Source of the DNA: an uncultured Pelagibacteraceae bacterium
GTDB taxonomy: Bacteria > Pseudomonadota > Alphaproteobacteria > Pelagibacterales > Pelagibacteraceae
Length of the DNA: 64,000 nucleotides
Direction: 5' to 3'
NCBI GenBank assembly: GCA_902594335.1
Contig: CACJLY010000008.1
Location: 1-64,000, forward strand
The first letter of the stretch is position 1. Every line of letters begins with the position of its first letter. The position numbers were made by a program, and so were the translations under genes. Below the pieces are notes generated by a model. It saw only the letters and a program-made list of their open reading frames with translations. It made no database searches and had not been told where the DNA came from. Positions 30,868 through 39,610 of the stretch are shown here, piece by piece.

Positions 30868-31526
30868 AAAATATTAAGAATATTTTATTTGATTGTGATG
30901 GTGTTCTCTATCAAGATTTAGAATCTGTATTTGGTCAAGTAAGTAAAAGAATGACGCAATACATTTCTGAAAAATTAAAAATTAACTTAGTCGAGGCTAA
31001 AAAATTACAAACCAACTACTTTCATAAATATAATACAAGTCTAAATGGATTAATGATCCATCACGATATTCCTCCTAAAGAGTTTTTAAATTTCGTTCAT
31101 GACATTGACTTATCTTTTATGGAAAAAGACCTTGTTTTAAGAAGTGAAATAGAGAAGTTGGATTTAAGAAAGTTTGTTTTTACCAATGGTTCTAGTGAGC
31201 ATGTTAGTAATATAACTTCACATTTGGGTATTGATGATCTATTTGAAGATGTATTTGATATAGTTGATGCGGAATATAGCCCAAAACCTGCAGCGAAAGC
31301 ATTCGATCTGATGGTAAAAAAATTTGATATTGACCCAAAAGAAACAATTTATATTGAAGATATTGCAAAAAACTTATCAATTGGTAAAGAAAGAGGAGCT
31401 ACGACAGTCTGGCTAATCAATAATGAATATTGGGGTAAAAAAGAATCTGATAAAGATTATATTGACTATAAAATAGAAAATCTCTCTTTATTTTTAAAAG
31501 AAATAAGGTTATTAAAAAACTCATAA
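30864..31526 (+). CDS. HAD-superfamily pyrimidine 5'-nucleotidase-like hydrolase
   Basis: This is a 220-aa HAD phosphatase of the SDT1/pyrimidine nucleotidase type. Catalytic motif I is 'LFDCDGVLYQDL' (nucleophile Asp10 and Asp12 region), motif II 'FVFTNGSSEHV', motif III Lys near 'SPKPAAKAF', and motif IV 'IYIEDIAKNLSIGKERGATTVWL' (abridged). The neighbourhood argB-HAD-dapD is conserved in alphaproteobacteria. The likely reaction is dephosphorylation of a nucleotide monophosphate; the true substrate is not deducible here. Confidence 0.8.
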   Translation: MKNIKNILFDCDGVLYQDLESVFGQVSKRMTQYISEKLKINLVEAKKLQTNYFHKYNTSLNGLMIHHDIPPKEFLNFVHDIDLSFMEKDLVLRSEIEKLDLRKFVFTNGSSEHVSNITSHLGIDDLFEDVFDIVDAEYSPKPAAKAFDLMVKKFDIDPKETIYIEDIAKNLSIGKERGATTVWLINNEYWGKKESDKDYIDYKIENLSLFLKEIRLLKNS

Positions 31527-31529
31527 ATT

Positions 31530-32357
31530 ATGAGTGTAGAAAATGTAATAAATGAAGCTTGGGAAAAAAGAGATCAAATAAATCCAGCTTCAGATCAGTC
31601 TTTAAAAGATACTATAAATCAAGTTATTGATGATTTAGATAGTGGAAAGTCACGAGTTGCTGAAAAAATAGATGGTGAATGGATAACTCATCAACATTTA
31701 AAAAAAGCAATCATGTTAAGTTTTAGATTATATCCAATGGAGAATTTGAATGGTCCATATAGTAGTTGGTATGATAAAGCTCATTTACTGAAGGGTAAGA
31801 CTGCAGGATGGACAAAAGAAGATCATGAGAAAGCAGGTTTTAGAATGGTGCCTAACTCACCAGTAAGAAAAGGAAGTTTTGTTGGCAAGAATGCAGTTTT
31901 AATGCCGTGCTACGTTAACATTGGTGCTTACATAGACGAAGGAACAATGATTGATACATTTGCAAGAGCAGGAAGCTGTAGCCAAATTGGAAAAAATTGT
32001 CATATCTCAGCAGGTTCGGGTGTGGGTGGAGTTTTAGAACCTGCACAAGCTCTACCAACTATTATCGAGGATAATGTTTTTTTAGGTGCAATGTCTGAAG
32101 TTGTAGAAGGTGTAATTGTAGGTGAAGGATCCGTGCTGAGTATGGGAATGTATATAGGACAATCTACTAAAATTGTTAATAGGAAGACTGGAGAAATTAC
32201 TTATGGAAAAATTCCTCCTTATTCAGTTGTAGTTCCAGGTTCACTTCCTGATAAAAATAGCTCAACTGCACCCTCACTATATTGTGCAGTAATAATTAAA
32301 CAAGTAGATGAGAAAACAAGATCTAAAACTTCTATTAACGATCTCTTGAGAGAATAG
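31530..32357 (+). CDS. dapD: Tetrahydrodipicolinate N-succinyltransferase
   Basis: DapD transfers succinyl from succinyl-CoA to tetrahydrodipicolinate in the lysine/meso-DAP pathway. The left-handed beta-helix hexapeptides are visible from about residue 105 ('[44 protein letters not shown]', abridged). '[19 protein letters not shown]' is the substrate loop. The length of 275 aa is typical. It is followed 5 bases later by dapE, which acts two steps further on in the same pathway. Confidence 0.95.
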   Translation: MSVENVINEAWEKRDQINPASDQSLKDTINQVIDDLDSGKSRVAEKIDGEWITHQHLKKAIMLSFRLYPMENLNGPYSSWYDKAHLLKGKTAGWTKEDHEKAGFRMVPNSPVRKGSFVGKNAVLMPCYVNIGAYIDEGTMIDTFARAGSCSQIGKNCHISAGSGVGGVLEPAQALPTIIEDNVFLGAMSEVVEGVIVGEGSVLSMGMYIGQSTKIVNRKTGEITYGKIPPYSVVVPGSLPDKNSSTAPSLYCAVIIKQVDEKTRSKTSINDLLRE

Positions 32358-32362
32358 TTTCG

Positions 32363-33520
32363 ATGAAAATTATAAATGAACTTCAATTAGCTAAAGAGCT
32401 AATTAGATTTCCAACTGTAACCCCTATAGATGCGGGAATAATGAAATTTTTGGAAAAAAAATTAAAAAAACTTGGCTTTAAAACTAAAATTCTAGAGTTC
32501 AAAGAAAAAGGAAATGCTCCAGTCAAAAATCTATATGCAAGATTAGGGAAAAAAAGTCCTAATTTTTGTTTTGCTGGACATCTTGATGTTGTTCCTGCTG
32601 GAAATTTAAGTGATTGGACAGTAAATCCGTTTAAACCATCAATTAAAAAAGGACATTTAATCGGAAGGGGTGCAAATGACATGAAAAGCTCTATAGCTGC
32701 GTTTGTGTCTGCTATAAGCGTTTTTGTTGAAAAAAATAGAAGATTTAATGGATCGATAAGTCTTTTAATTACTGGAGATGAGGAAGGTGTTGCCATTAAT
32801 GGAACCAAGAAAGTTGTAGATTATTTAAAAAAGAAACGAGAGAAAATAGATTTTTGCTTGGTTGGAGAGCCAACTAATCCTAATAAATTAGGTGAAATGA
32901 TTAAAATTGGTCGAAGAGGAAGTATGAACGGTCGATTAACAATTACAGGAGTTCAAGGGCATGTAGCATATCCTCATAGAGCAAATAACCCTTCGACTGC
33001 TATAGTTAGAATACTTAAAGAACTTAAAGATATACGATTTGACAAAGGCTCGAAGGATTTTCAACCAACAAATCTTGAAATTACAAAAATCAACATAAAT
33101 AATACTGCAGACAATGTAATTCCAGGTCTTGCATATGCTTCATTTAATATAAGATTTAATAATATACATAATTCAAATTCCATTAAAAAAAAAATTAATA
33201 AAATTTTAAAAAAAGTATGTAATAAAACTAAATCTAAATATAAAATTGATTACAGTGTTTCAGGTGAAGCTTTTCTTACAAAGCCTAATAGTACAACATT
33301 TATGATACAAAATGTTATTAAAAAAGTTACTAAAATAAAACCTAAACTTTCAACTACTGGAGGCACATCAGATGCAAGGTTCATTAGGAAAATAGCTCCT
33401 TGTTTAGAATTTGGCTTAGTAGGAAAAACTATGCATAAAGTTGATGAGGCTGTCTCACTAACCGATTTAAAAAAATTGAGTTTAATATATTCAAAAGTTT
33501 TAAAAAGTTATTTTAAGTGA
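32363..33520 (+). CDS. dapE: Succinyl-diaminopimelate desuccinylase
   Basis: DapE is a di-zinc M20 peptidase-family amidohydrolase that releases L,L-DAP. Metal sites: 'FAGHLDVVPAG' (His, Asp), 'GRGANDMKSSIAAF' (bridging Asp), 'ITGDEEG' (Glu-Glu), 'LVGEPTNP', and 'GLVGKTMHKVDE' (distal His). 'GRRGSMNGRLTITGVQGHVAYPH' (abridged) begins the dimerisation domain. The length is 385 aa. Its TGA overlaps the GTG start of the deacetylase-like gene by 4 bases. Confidence 0.94.
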   Translation: MKIINELQLAKELIRFPTVTPIDAGIMKFLEKKLKKLGFKTKILEFKEKGNAPVKNLYARLGKKSPNFCFAGHLDVVPAGNLSDWTVNPFKPSIKKGHLIGRGANDMKSSIAAFVSAISVFVEKNRRFNGSISLLITGDEEGVAINGTKKVVDYLKKKREKIDFCLVGEPTNPNKLGEMIKIGRRGSMNGRLTITGVQGHVAYPHRANNPSTAIVRILKELKDIRFDKGSKDFQPTNLEITKININNTADNVIPGLAYASFNIRFNNIHNSNSIKKKINKILKKVCNKTKSKYKIDYSVSGEAFLTKPNSTTFMIQNVIKKVTKIKPKLSTTGGTSDARFIRKIAPCLEFGLVGKTMHKVDEAVSLTDLKKLSLIYSKVLKSYFK

Positions 33521-34446
33521 AGACTGGTCTAATCACTTCAGATACTTATAAAAACCACAATACTGGAAATGGTCATCCAGAAAAAATTGATAGGGTTACC
33601 GCAATAATTGATAACTTTAAAAAAGTTGATAACAAAAACCTTGTATGGAAAAAACCAAATAAATTTGACGAATTTTTTTTGAATAAAACCCATTCAATAG
33701 AATATATTAATCATGTTAAACAGTCTTTTCCAAAAAATGGTTTAGTATTTTTAGATGGTGACACAATTGTTTCCCCTGGGAGTAAAGATGCTACTAAAGA
33801 TGCAGTAGGTTCAATTATTACAGCAATAGATGGAGTACATAATAAAGAACTTAAAAATGCTTTTTGTGCTGTAAGACCTCCAGGTCATCATGCAGAAAAA
33901 GATAAAGCTATGGGATTTTGTATTTATAATAATGTAGCCGTTGGTGCTAATTACCTAATTGAAAAGTATAAATACAAAAAAATTGCAATAATTGATTTTG
34001 ATGTTCACCATGGTAATGGAACTCAAGATATTTTTTATGATAATGAAAAAGTATTGTATGTTTCTACTCACCAATACCCTTTTTATCCCGGCTCAGGTTC
34101 AGATAAGGAAAATGGAAAATTTAATAATGTTTTAAATATTCCACTAGAAGCTGGAACAACATCTGAAGTATATTTAAATGCATATGAAAATGTTTTAAAT
34201 AAAATAAAGCACTTCAAGCCTGAATTTTTGTTATTTTCTGCAGGTTTTGATGCACATATTGACGATCCGTTAGCGCAAATGAGATTAAGTACAGAAGATT
34301 TTTACAAAATTACCAAAAGGACTTTGGAATATTCTAAATCTTTTTGTAATGGTAGGGTCGTTTCAATTCTTGAAGGTGGTTATGATCTTAAAGCATTACA
34401 AAGTAGTACTCAAAGACATGTTGATGCGTTGATAGAATTTAATTGA
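33517..34446 (+). CDS. Histone deacetylase family (acetylpolyamine/acuC-like) protein
   Basis: This is a zinc-dependent class II HDAC-like hydrolase (309 aa). The whole catalytic set is kept: 'RPPGHHAEKDKAMGFCIYNN' (tandem His), 'IDFDVHHGNGTQDIFYD' (zinc Asp and His), 'LFSAGFDAHIDDPLAQ' (third zinc ligand Asp), and 'ILEGGYDL' (transition-state Tyr). Bacterial members deacetylate polyamines, small molecules or lysine side chains; which applies here is unknown. The start is GTG at 33517, overlapping the dapE stop. It lies between lysine biosynthesis genes and a SET-domain methyltransferase, which makes a protein-modification pairing conceivable. Confidence 0.85.
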   Translation: MKTGLITSDTYKNHNTGNGHPEKIDRVTAIIDNFKKVDNKNLVWKKPNKFDEFFLNKTHSIEYINHVKQSFPKNGLVFLDGDTIVSPGSKDATKDAVGSIITAIDGVHNKELKNAFCAVRPPGHHAEKDKAMGFCIYNNVAVGANYLIEKYKYKKIAIIDFDVHHGNGTQDIFYDNEKVLYVSTHQYPFYPGSGSDKENGKFNNVLNIPLEAGTTSEVYLNAYENVLNKIKHFKPEFLLFSAGFDAHIDDPLAQMRLSTEDFYKITKRTLEYSKSFCNGRVVSILEGGYDLKALQSSTQRHVDALIEFN

Positions 34447-34477
34447 TAATATTTTTTTAATCAATACACACAAATAT

Positions 34478-34951
34478 ATGAAACCATATAAGATTAAAAA
34501 ATCTGATATTGATAAAAAAGGTAAAGGACTTTACGCCACAAGAGATATAAAAGAAGGTGAAAAAATAATAGATTACATCGGAAAATTAATTACAAAAAAA
34601 CAAACTGAGAATTCTGATAAATACGATAACAGTAATCCAATATATTTATTTACAATAAATAAAAGATATGATCTCGATGGGGATTTCCCATGGAATACAG
34701 CTGGTCTAATAAATCACTCATGTGAAAATAATTGTGACTACGATGGTAAGGGGCTTAAAATTTGGGTTAAGGCTATAAAAGATATTAAAAAAGGTGAGGA
34801 ATTAACTTGTGACTATGGATTTGGTTACGACAAAGATTACAAACAATTCCCTTGTAAATGTAAGTCAAAAAATTGTTGTGGCTATATTGTAAGAGCAGAG
34901 TCAAGGTGGAGAATTAATAAAAAATTCTCAATGGGTAATAGAAAAAATTAA
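34478..34951 (+). CDS. SET-domain protein-lysine methyltransferase-like
   Basis: This is a compact SET protein of 157 aa. 'KGKGLYATRDIKEGEKIIDYIG' (abridged) is SET-N; 'NTAGLINHSCENNCDYD' holds the SAM-binding NHSC motif (residues 79-82); 'KKGEELTCDYGFGY' has the catalytic Tyr region (112-117); and a post-SET Cys cluster follows at 126, 128, 133 and 134 ('PCKCKSKNCCGYI'), which with a Cys from the SET core could bind zinc. SET proteins methylate lysines in eukaryotes and are patchy in bacteria. It follows the HDAC-like gene by 31 bases and overlaps truA at its stop. The target protein is unknown. Confidence 0.82.
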   Translation: MKPYKIKKSDIDKKGKGLYATRDIKEGEKIIDYIGKLITKKQTENSDKYDNSNPIYLFTINKRYDLDGDFPWNTAGLINHSCENNCDYDGKGLKIWVKAIKDIKKGEELTCDYGFGYDKDYKQFPCKCKSKNCCGYIVRAESRWRINKKFSMGNRKN

Positions 34952-35688
34952 TATAAAACTTTTTTCAAAAATAATCCCTCTGCTGGTGCTGGCGGTGCGC
35001 ATAAATTTTTATTTTTTGATTTAATTGCACTTGTAAATTTTTTTAATGTCCACTTTTTTTGACCAATATATTTTAAACATCCAACCATTGATCTAACTTG
35101 TTGTTTTAAAAATGATTGAGATCTAAACTCTAATTCAATTTTGTTTTTTGTCTTTTTAATTTTAACAGATTTAATTGACCTTATTGGGCTCTTTGCATTA
35201 CATCCAGATGCTCTGAAAGTTGAAAAATCATGAGTTCCAATTAACTTTTTTGCTGCTTTTTTCATTATCTCTAATTCTAGATTTTTAACAACAAACCATC
35301 CTCGCTTATTTTGAAGGATCGGTTTACTTAATTGATTGAAAATAACATATTTATAAATTCTCTCTTTCGCAGAGAAACGTGCATGAAATTTCATATTTTT
35401 TCTTTTTATTTTTAAAATAGCTATTTCGTATTTATTTAAAAAATAATTAATTGATTTTAAAAATTTACTTAAATTTTGAATTTTTCCAGTGACATCAAAA
35501 TGTGCAGATTGCTCAATTGCATGAACACCTGTATCTGTTCTTCCCGAACCAATAAGTGTAATTTTTTCATTTAAAAGATATGAAATTTTTTTTTGAATTA
35601 ATCCTTGAATAGTTTTTCCTTTTGTTTGTACCTGCCAACCTATGAAAGAAGATCCAACATATTCGATTAGAATTTGATATCTGAACAT
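34948..35688 (-). CDS. truA: tRNA pseudouridine(38-40) synthase
   Basis: TruA modifies U38-U40 in the anticodon arm of many tRNAs. The catalytic Asp is in 'GSGRTDTGVHAIEQSAHFDV' (abridged). 'YVGSSFIGWQVQTKGKTIQG' is the N-terminal signature; 'FHARFSAKERIYKYVIFN' and 'FLKQQVRSMVGCL' are further blocks. The length is 246 aa. It ends convergently with the SET gene (shared TTAA) and begins 2 bases after fmt ends. Confidence 0.94.
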   Translation of the reverse strand: MFRYQILIEYVGSSFIGWQVQTKGKTIQGLIQKKISYLLNEKITLIGSGRTDTGVHAIEQSAHFDVTGKIQNLSKFLKSINYFLNKYEIAILKIKRKNMKFHARFSAKERIYKYVIFNQLSKPILQNKRGWFVVKNLELEIMKKAAKKLIGTHDFSTFRASGCNAKSPIRSIKSVKIKKTKNKIELEFRSQSFLKQQVRSMVGCLKYIGQKKWTLKKFTSAIKSKNKNLCAPPAPAEGLFLKKVLY

Positions 35689-35690
35689 GT

Positions 35691-36611
35691 TTAATTCAAA
35701 TCAGTACCTTTAGTAATTTGGCTACCACGCAGAAATTCCTTAGTTCTTTGCGCAGTTTTGCCTTGTCTTTGTATCTCAATGATCTTTATTGAATTTTCAC
35801 CACAACCAATTTCAAAATTATCTGATAAGACATATCCAGATTTTCCACTTAAAATTGATTTTTCTGCTTTTAGTATCTTATATCTTTCCCCTTTATATTC
35901 AAACCAACCTCCTGGATTAGGGTATAGACCATTGATTTTTCCAATGATTTTTAAATTACTGTCCTCCCAATTTATTTTTCCTTCTTCTTTTTTAATTTTT
36001 TTTGCATATGTAGATTTAATATGATCTTGCTCTTTAAAAGATGCTTTATCATCCAATATATCATCAATATTTTGAAGAATTTTTTGAGATGCTAAATTAC
36101 TTAATCTTTGAGCCAGATCCTCACTATTTTCATTTTCTAAAATATTTATAGAATATTGATTACAGACAGGACCAGAGTCTAAACCCTCATCAATTTTCAT
36201 AATAGAAATGCCTGTTGATGTTTCATTGTTCATAATAGCTCTTTGAATGGGAGCTGCACCTCGTAATTTTGGTAAAAGTGAATAATGAATGTTTATCCAT
36301 CCATATTTTGGAATTTTTAAAATATCTTTTTTAAGAATCTGACCGTAAGCAACAACGATACCTAAACTTATATTTTGTTTATGAAGAAAGTTTTTTTCTT
36401 CAATATTATCTAATACAATCGGAGTTCTAACAGGTATATTTAATATTTCAGCCATTATATGAACAGGTGACTTATTTAATTTGTGACCTCTATTTGATGC
36501 TACAGGTGGTTGAGTATAAACAACCTCAATATCAAAACCATTTTGATACAATGATTTTAGTATTTGCCCAGAAATGGTTGGGGTACCCATGAACGCAATT
36601 TTTTTGCTCAT
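35691..36611 (-). CDS. fmt: Methionyl-tRNA formyltransferase
   Basis: Fmt formylates initiator Met-tRNA using 10-formyl-THF. The catalytic Asn-His motif is in 'WINIHYSLLPKLRGAAPIQ' (abridged), with 'GISIMKIDEGLDSGPV' carrying the catalytic Asp region. 'FMGTPTISGQILKSL' is the N-terminus (usual GTPxFA). The C-terminal tRNA-binding domain starts near residue 205. The length is 306 aa. It overlaps def by one base; def-fmt pairing is near universal. Confidence 0.95.
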   Translation of the reverse strand: MSKKIAFMGTPTISGQILKSLYQNGFDIEVVYTQPPVASNRGHKLNKSPVHIMAEILNIPVRTPIVLDNIEEKNFLHKQNISLGIVVAYGQILKKDILKIPKYGWINIHYSLLPKLRGAAPIQRAIMNNETSTGISIMKIDEGLDSGPVCNQYSINILENENSEDLAQRLSNLASQKILQNIDDILDDKASFKEQDHIKSTYAKKIKKEEGKINWEDSNLKIIGKINGLYPNPGGWFEYKGERYKILKAEKSILSGKSGYVLSDNFEIGCGENSIKIIEIQRQGKTAQRTKEFLRGSQITKGTDLN

Positions 36612-37132
36612 TAAACAATAATTCTATCAGGGGGATTTTTTCTTTTTGATAATTTTTTAACAATCATTGTTTTTTTCAATTTTGACAAGTAGTCTATAAA
36701 CAGAATTCCTTCAAGATGATCCATTTCATGTTGTATACAAGTTGCAAGGAGCCCATCGGCTTCTAAAACTTTATTTTCCCCATTATAATTTAAATATTCA
36801 ACCTCACAATATTTAGGTCTGTCAACTTCTGCGAAATAATTAGGGACAGATAAACATCCCTCTTCATATGTAGTTTTTTCTTTGTCTTTGTTTTTGATTG
36901 TAGGATTTACAAAATACATTGGATTTTTCTTTCCATCTTTTGAAATATCCATAACTATAATCCTTTTTGGAATACCAATTTGAATAGCTGCCAAACCAAT
37001 ACCATTAGCTGCATACATTGTTTCCAACATATCATCCATTAACTTTCTTTCTTCATTACCCACTGTTTGTACTGGTTTAGAGACTTGTCTTAAAATCTCA
37101 TTAGGTTCAGTTATAATAGTTTTTATTGTCAT
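36611..37132 (-). CDS. def: Peptide deformylase
   Basis: This metalloenzyme removes the formyl group from nascent peptides. All three signature motifs are present: 'GIGLAAIQIGIPKR' (usual GxGLAAxQxG), 'EEGCLSVP' (metal Cys) and 'CIQHEMDHLEGILFID' (HEMDH). The length of 173 aa is normal. The order is def-fmt-truA. Confidence 0.96.
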   Translation of the reverse strand: MTIKTIITEPNEILRQVSKPVQTVGNEERKLMDDMLETMYAANGIGLAAIQIGIPKRIIVMDISKDGKKNPMYFVNPTIKNKDKEKTTYEEGCLSVPNYFAEVDRPKYCEVEYLNYNGENKVLEADGLLATCIQHEMDHLEGILFIDYLSKLKKTMIVKKLSKRKNPPDRIIV

Positions 37133-37148
37133 GATTAATTGGAGTATT

Positions 37149-38885
37149 TTAAACTTTTAATGGAAGAATTTCCAACAATAGTTCGTTTCTCAAGCTAATT
37201 AATTTTGTTCTATTCATAATTTCAATTACAAAATTTAGTGACTCACTATTTAATTCATTCAATTCTTTTTCACCAATAATTTCAACTAATTTTAATAGTA
37301 TCATGCCTGACTCATTATTCTCTATCATTTTGTCAATTTCAGAATTTAATTCAGATTTATATTGGGAGAGTTCTTCAATTTGATCTATTTGAATTCCATC
37401 TGCTCTCAATGATTGTAATAATACAACGTCTTTAAAGTTAAAAGAGTAATTTTTGTCTTTTTTCATCTTTGACAACAAATTGTCAGTTAATTTTTGTGTT
37501 TTAGGCAAGCTTTGCTTATTCAAAAAATAATTTAATACTTTTGATTGATGAAAAACTTCATTATTAAACTTAATTTTATTTTTTCTGTTTTCTTCAGTAA
37601 TTAAATTAATTTGGTAGAAGTCAGAAAACTTTAAGGGAATTTCTTTTTTATCCATTTTTTTTAATAACTTAGATAGTTCATCGTCAAATGATTTTTTAAA
37701 ATTTGAGTTTTCAAAGGAATTATTTAATTTTGATAATAATGAAAGTTTATTTTCAAGATTATCTGCTAGTAAAAACCTCTGGTACATCAGAGCTCTTCCT
37801 TCATAATCAGATAAATTTTTTACTGCATCTTCATAATTAATAAGGTCATCAATCTCAAATTGAAATTTTTTGTACAAATTCAATAGATCTTTTTCATCAA
37901 AAATACCTTCACTGGTTGCTTTCTCTAAAAACTTTACTTGATCAATATCACTAAGATTAAAATCTTTTAGATTTTTTAGTAAATTCCAGTTAGATAAATA
38001 TTTCCAAATAAATTCTTCAGACTCTACGGATGGATAGTATAAAAATTTCTTATCTGTTTTGTGAGATAAATGAAAATAAAGAACATTTTCATCAGAAAAT
38101 ATAAAATTATTATCCTCATATCCCATTAATACTTCAAACTTTTTAATAAAAAAGTCATTCAAAGAATCTTGCTCCGAGTTAAGATCAAACAACAACTGAG
38201 CTTCATCTTTTTTATTCTGAGTTATTAAGCAATAAATTTTGAAATATGTTAAGTATTCATCAGTTATTAAACTTAAACTTTCAATAGCAGAGCATGAATT
38301 TTCTATTTTGTTTAATGACAAGTAATAATCAGCTACGTGTTTTATAAGTCTTTCTTTATCTTTTATTGATGAATTTTTTTGAATAAATTCCTCAACTAAA
38401 TCAAAATCTTTTTTTTTAATTAGATGGTCAAGTGTGAAATTTTCAAATTCATATAATGAAAAGTTTTGATTTGGAATATAAGAGTTTGTTAATAATGCTA
38501 CATCCATTAATCTTTCAGAGAAACTTGACAAATTTTTAGACTGTATTTGTTCCAGTAACTTTTTTATTTTTATTCCATCTGTTTTTGACCACATATTAAG
38601 GTTTAGATCGTTGTCATCAGGGTCGAATAATCCAGCCAACAAAATATCTGAATTGTCTATATTTTGATCTACTACAATATTCTCGTCAGAAAGTTTTACT
38701 TTGACACCTTCAAGCTGGTCTGTATTAATAGATGTGCCTATATCATTTTTTTGTTCAGTATTTTCAATCTCTTTTTTTTCTATTTCTGACCAAATCTCTT
38801 TAACTTCCTGAGCTTGGGCTGATAGAACAAACAAAAAAAAAGAAGCAGAAATTAAAATCTTACTTAATTGTTTTGAAATTTTCAT
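37149..38885 (-). CDS. Secreted/periplasmic protein of unknown function (578 aa)
   Basis: I do not recognise this protein. With the ATG at 38885 it starts MKISKQLSKILISASFFLFV, then LSAQAQ: a clear signal peptide with an AQA cleavage site. The mature part is acidic, Leu/Asp/Glu/Lys-rich and almost wholly helical by appearance, possibly made of TPR- or solenoid-like helix pairs ('DLVEEFIQKNSSIKDKERLIKHVADYYLSL', abridged). It contains few Cys and no obvious catalytic motif. An upstream ATG at 38903 would add six residues. It lies 16 bases before def and overlaps the upstream small membrane-protein gene by 26 bases. A periplasmic scaffold is a guess. Confidence 0.6.
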   Translation of the reverse strand: MKISKQLSKILISASFFLFVLSAQAQEVKEIWSEIEKKEIENTEQKNDIGTSINTDQLEGVKVKLSDENIVVDQNIDNSDILLAGLFDPDDNDLNLNMWSKTDGIKIKKLLEQIQSKNLSSFSERLMDVALLTNSYIPNQNFSLYEFENFTLDHLIKKKDFDLVEEFIQKNSSIKDKERLIKHVADYYLSLNKIENSCSAIESLSLITDEYLTYFKIYCLITQNKKDEAQLLFDLNSEQDSLNDFFIKKFEVLMGYEDNNFIFSDENVLYFHLSHKTDKKFLYYPSVESEEFIWKYLSNWNLLKNLKDFNLSDIDQVKFLEKATSEGIFDEKDLLNLYKKFQFEIDDLINYEDAVKNLSDYEGRALMYQRFLLADNLENKLSLLSKLNNSFENSNFKKSFDDELSKLLKKMDKKEIPLKFSDFYQINLITEENRKNKIKFNNEVFHQSKVLNYFLNKQSLPKTQKLTDNLLSKMKKDKNYSFNFKDVVLLQSLRADGIQIDQIEELSQYKSELNSEIDKMIENNESGMILLKLVEIIGEKELNELNSESLNFVIEIMNRTKLISLRNELLLEILPLKV

Positions 38886-39042
38886 TTGGTAAAATTTTTT
38901 CAATTTGTTTATCTGGTGCGGGCAAATTAATCTGGTTGATCAAAATAATGCCAAATACAATTATAAAACTGGCTATTACAATTTTTAAAATTGTCCTTAA
39001 GCTAAAAAATTTGTCTTTACTTGTATTTTTTGTAAATTGCAT
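38860..39042 (-). CDS. Small single-pass membrane protein, unknown function (60 aa)
   Basis: The frame from ATG at 39042 (MQFTKNTSKDKFFSLRTILK) has one transmembrane helix (about residues 19-37, 'ILKIVIASFIIVFGIILI') and a short tail 'NLPAPDKQIEKILPNENFKTI' (abridged) facing the periplasm by the positive-inside rule. A further in-frame ATG at 39099 would add 19 residues that overlap the aroK start region and is less likely. Its 3' end overlaps the secreted-protein gene by 26 bases, so the two are probably co-expressed. A Pro-Ala-Pro then 'Q-E-K-x-L-P' tail is reminiscent of small alphaproteobacterial envelope proteins, with no known role. Confidence 0.5.
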   Translation of the reverse strand: MQFTKNTSKDKFFSLRTILKIVIASFIIVFGIILINQINLPAPDKQIEKILPNENFKTIK

Positions 39043-39097
39043 ATAATTTAATAATTTCAAAATAAGACATATTTGTGTTTTTTCAATATAGAAACTC

Positions 39098-39610
39098 ATG
39101 AAATCAAATAAAAATATTGTATTAATTGGAATGATGGGATCTGGAAAATCATCAATTGGTAAAATTTTGTCAAGAAAACTAAATTTAACATTTGTTGATA
39201 TTGATCAAAAAATTGAAGAAAGCGAGGATTCTAAAATATCTGAAATTTTTACTAAATATGGGGAAGATTATTTTCGTAAAATTGAAGAAAAAATATCTTT
39301 AAAATTTCTAAGTTCAGAAAATTCTGTAATATCTTTAGGTGGAGGCGGTTTTATAAATACCTCAATCAGAAAAATGTGTAAGAAAAATTGTTTATCTTTT
39401 TGGCTAGATTGGAAAAATGAAACAATAATAAAAAGGATATATAAGAGTAAGAAAAGACCATTGGCAATTAATCTTACTAAGGGTCAAATTAATAATTTAT
39501 TAAAAGAAAGATCAAAAGTTTATAGTTTATCTAATTACAGGATTATTTGTGATAAATTAGACAAAGTTGAAATTATAAATAAGATAACAGAAATTTATGA
39601 ATACAAATAA
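39098..39610 (+). CDS. aroK: Shikimate kinase
   Basis: AroK phosphorylates shikimate at O3 with ATP. P-loop 'GMMGSGKSSIGKIL' (residues 12-25), shikimate-binding 'FVDIDQKIEE', 'GEDYFRKIEEKI' (Arg), and 'VISLGGGGFIN' are all present. At 170 aa it is normal. It overlaps aroB by 14 bases. aroA is about 30 kb away, so shikimate genes are in at least two transcripts. Confidence 0.94.
   Translation: MKSNKNIVLIGMMGSGKSSIGKILSRKLNLTFVDIDQKIEESEDSKISEIFTKYGEDYFRKIEEKISLKFLSSENSVISLGGGGFINTSIRKMCKKNCLSFWLDWKNETIIKRIYKSKKRPLAINLTKGQINNLLKERSKVYSLSNYRIICDKLDKVEIINKITEIYEYK

Noticed and set aside
32383-32808. 141-codon minus-strand frame inside dapE
   Set aside because: Antisense of the catalytic domain of dapE; no independent motif or ribosome site.
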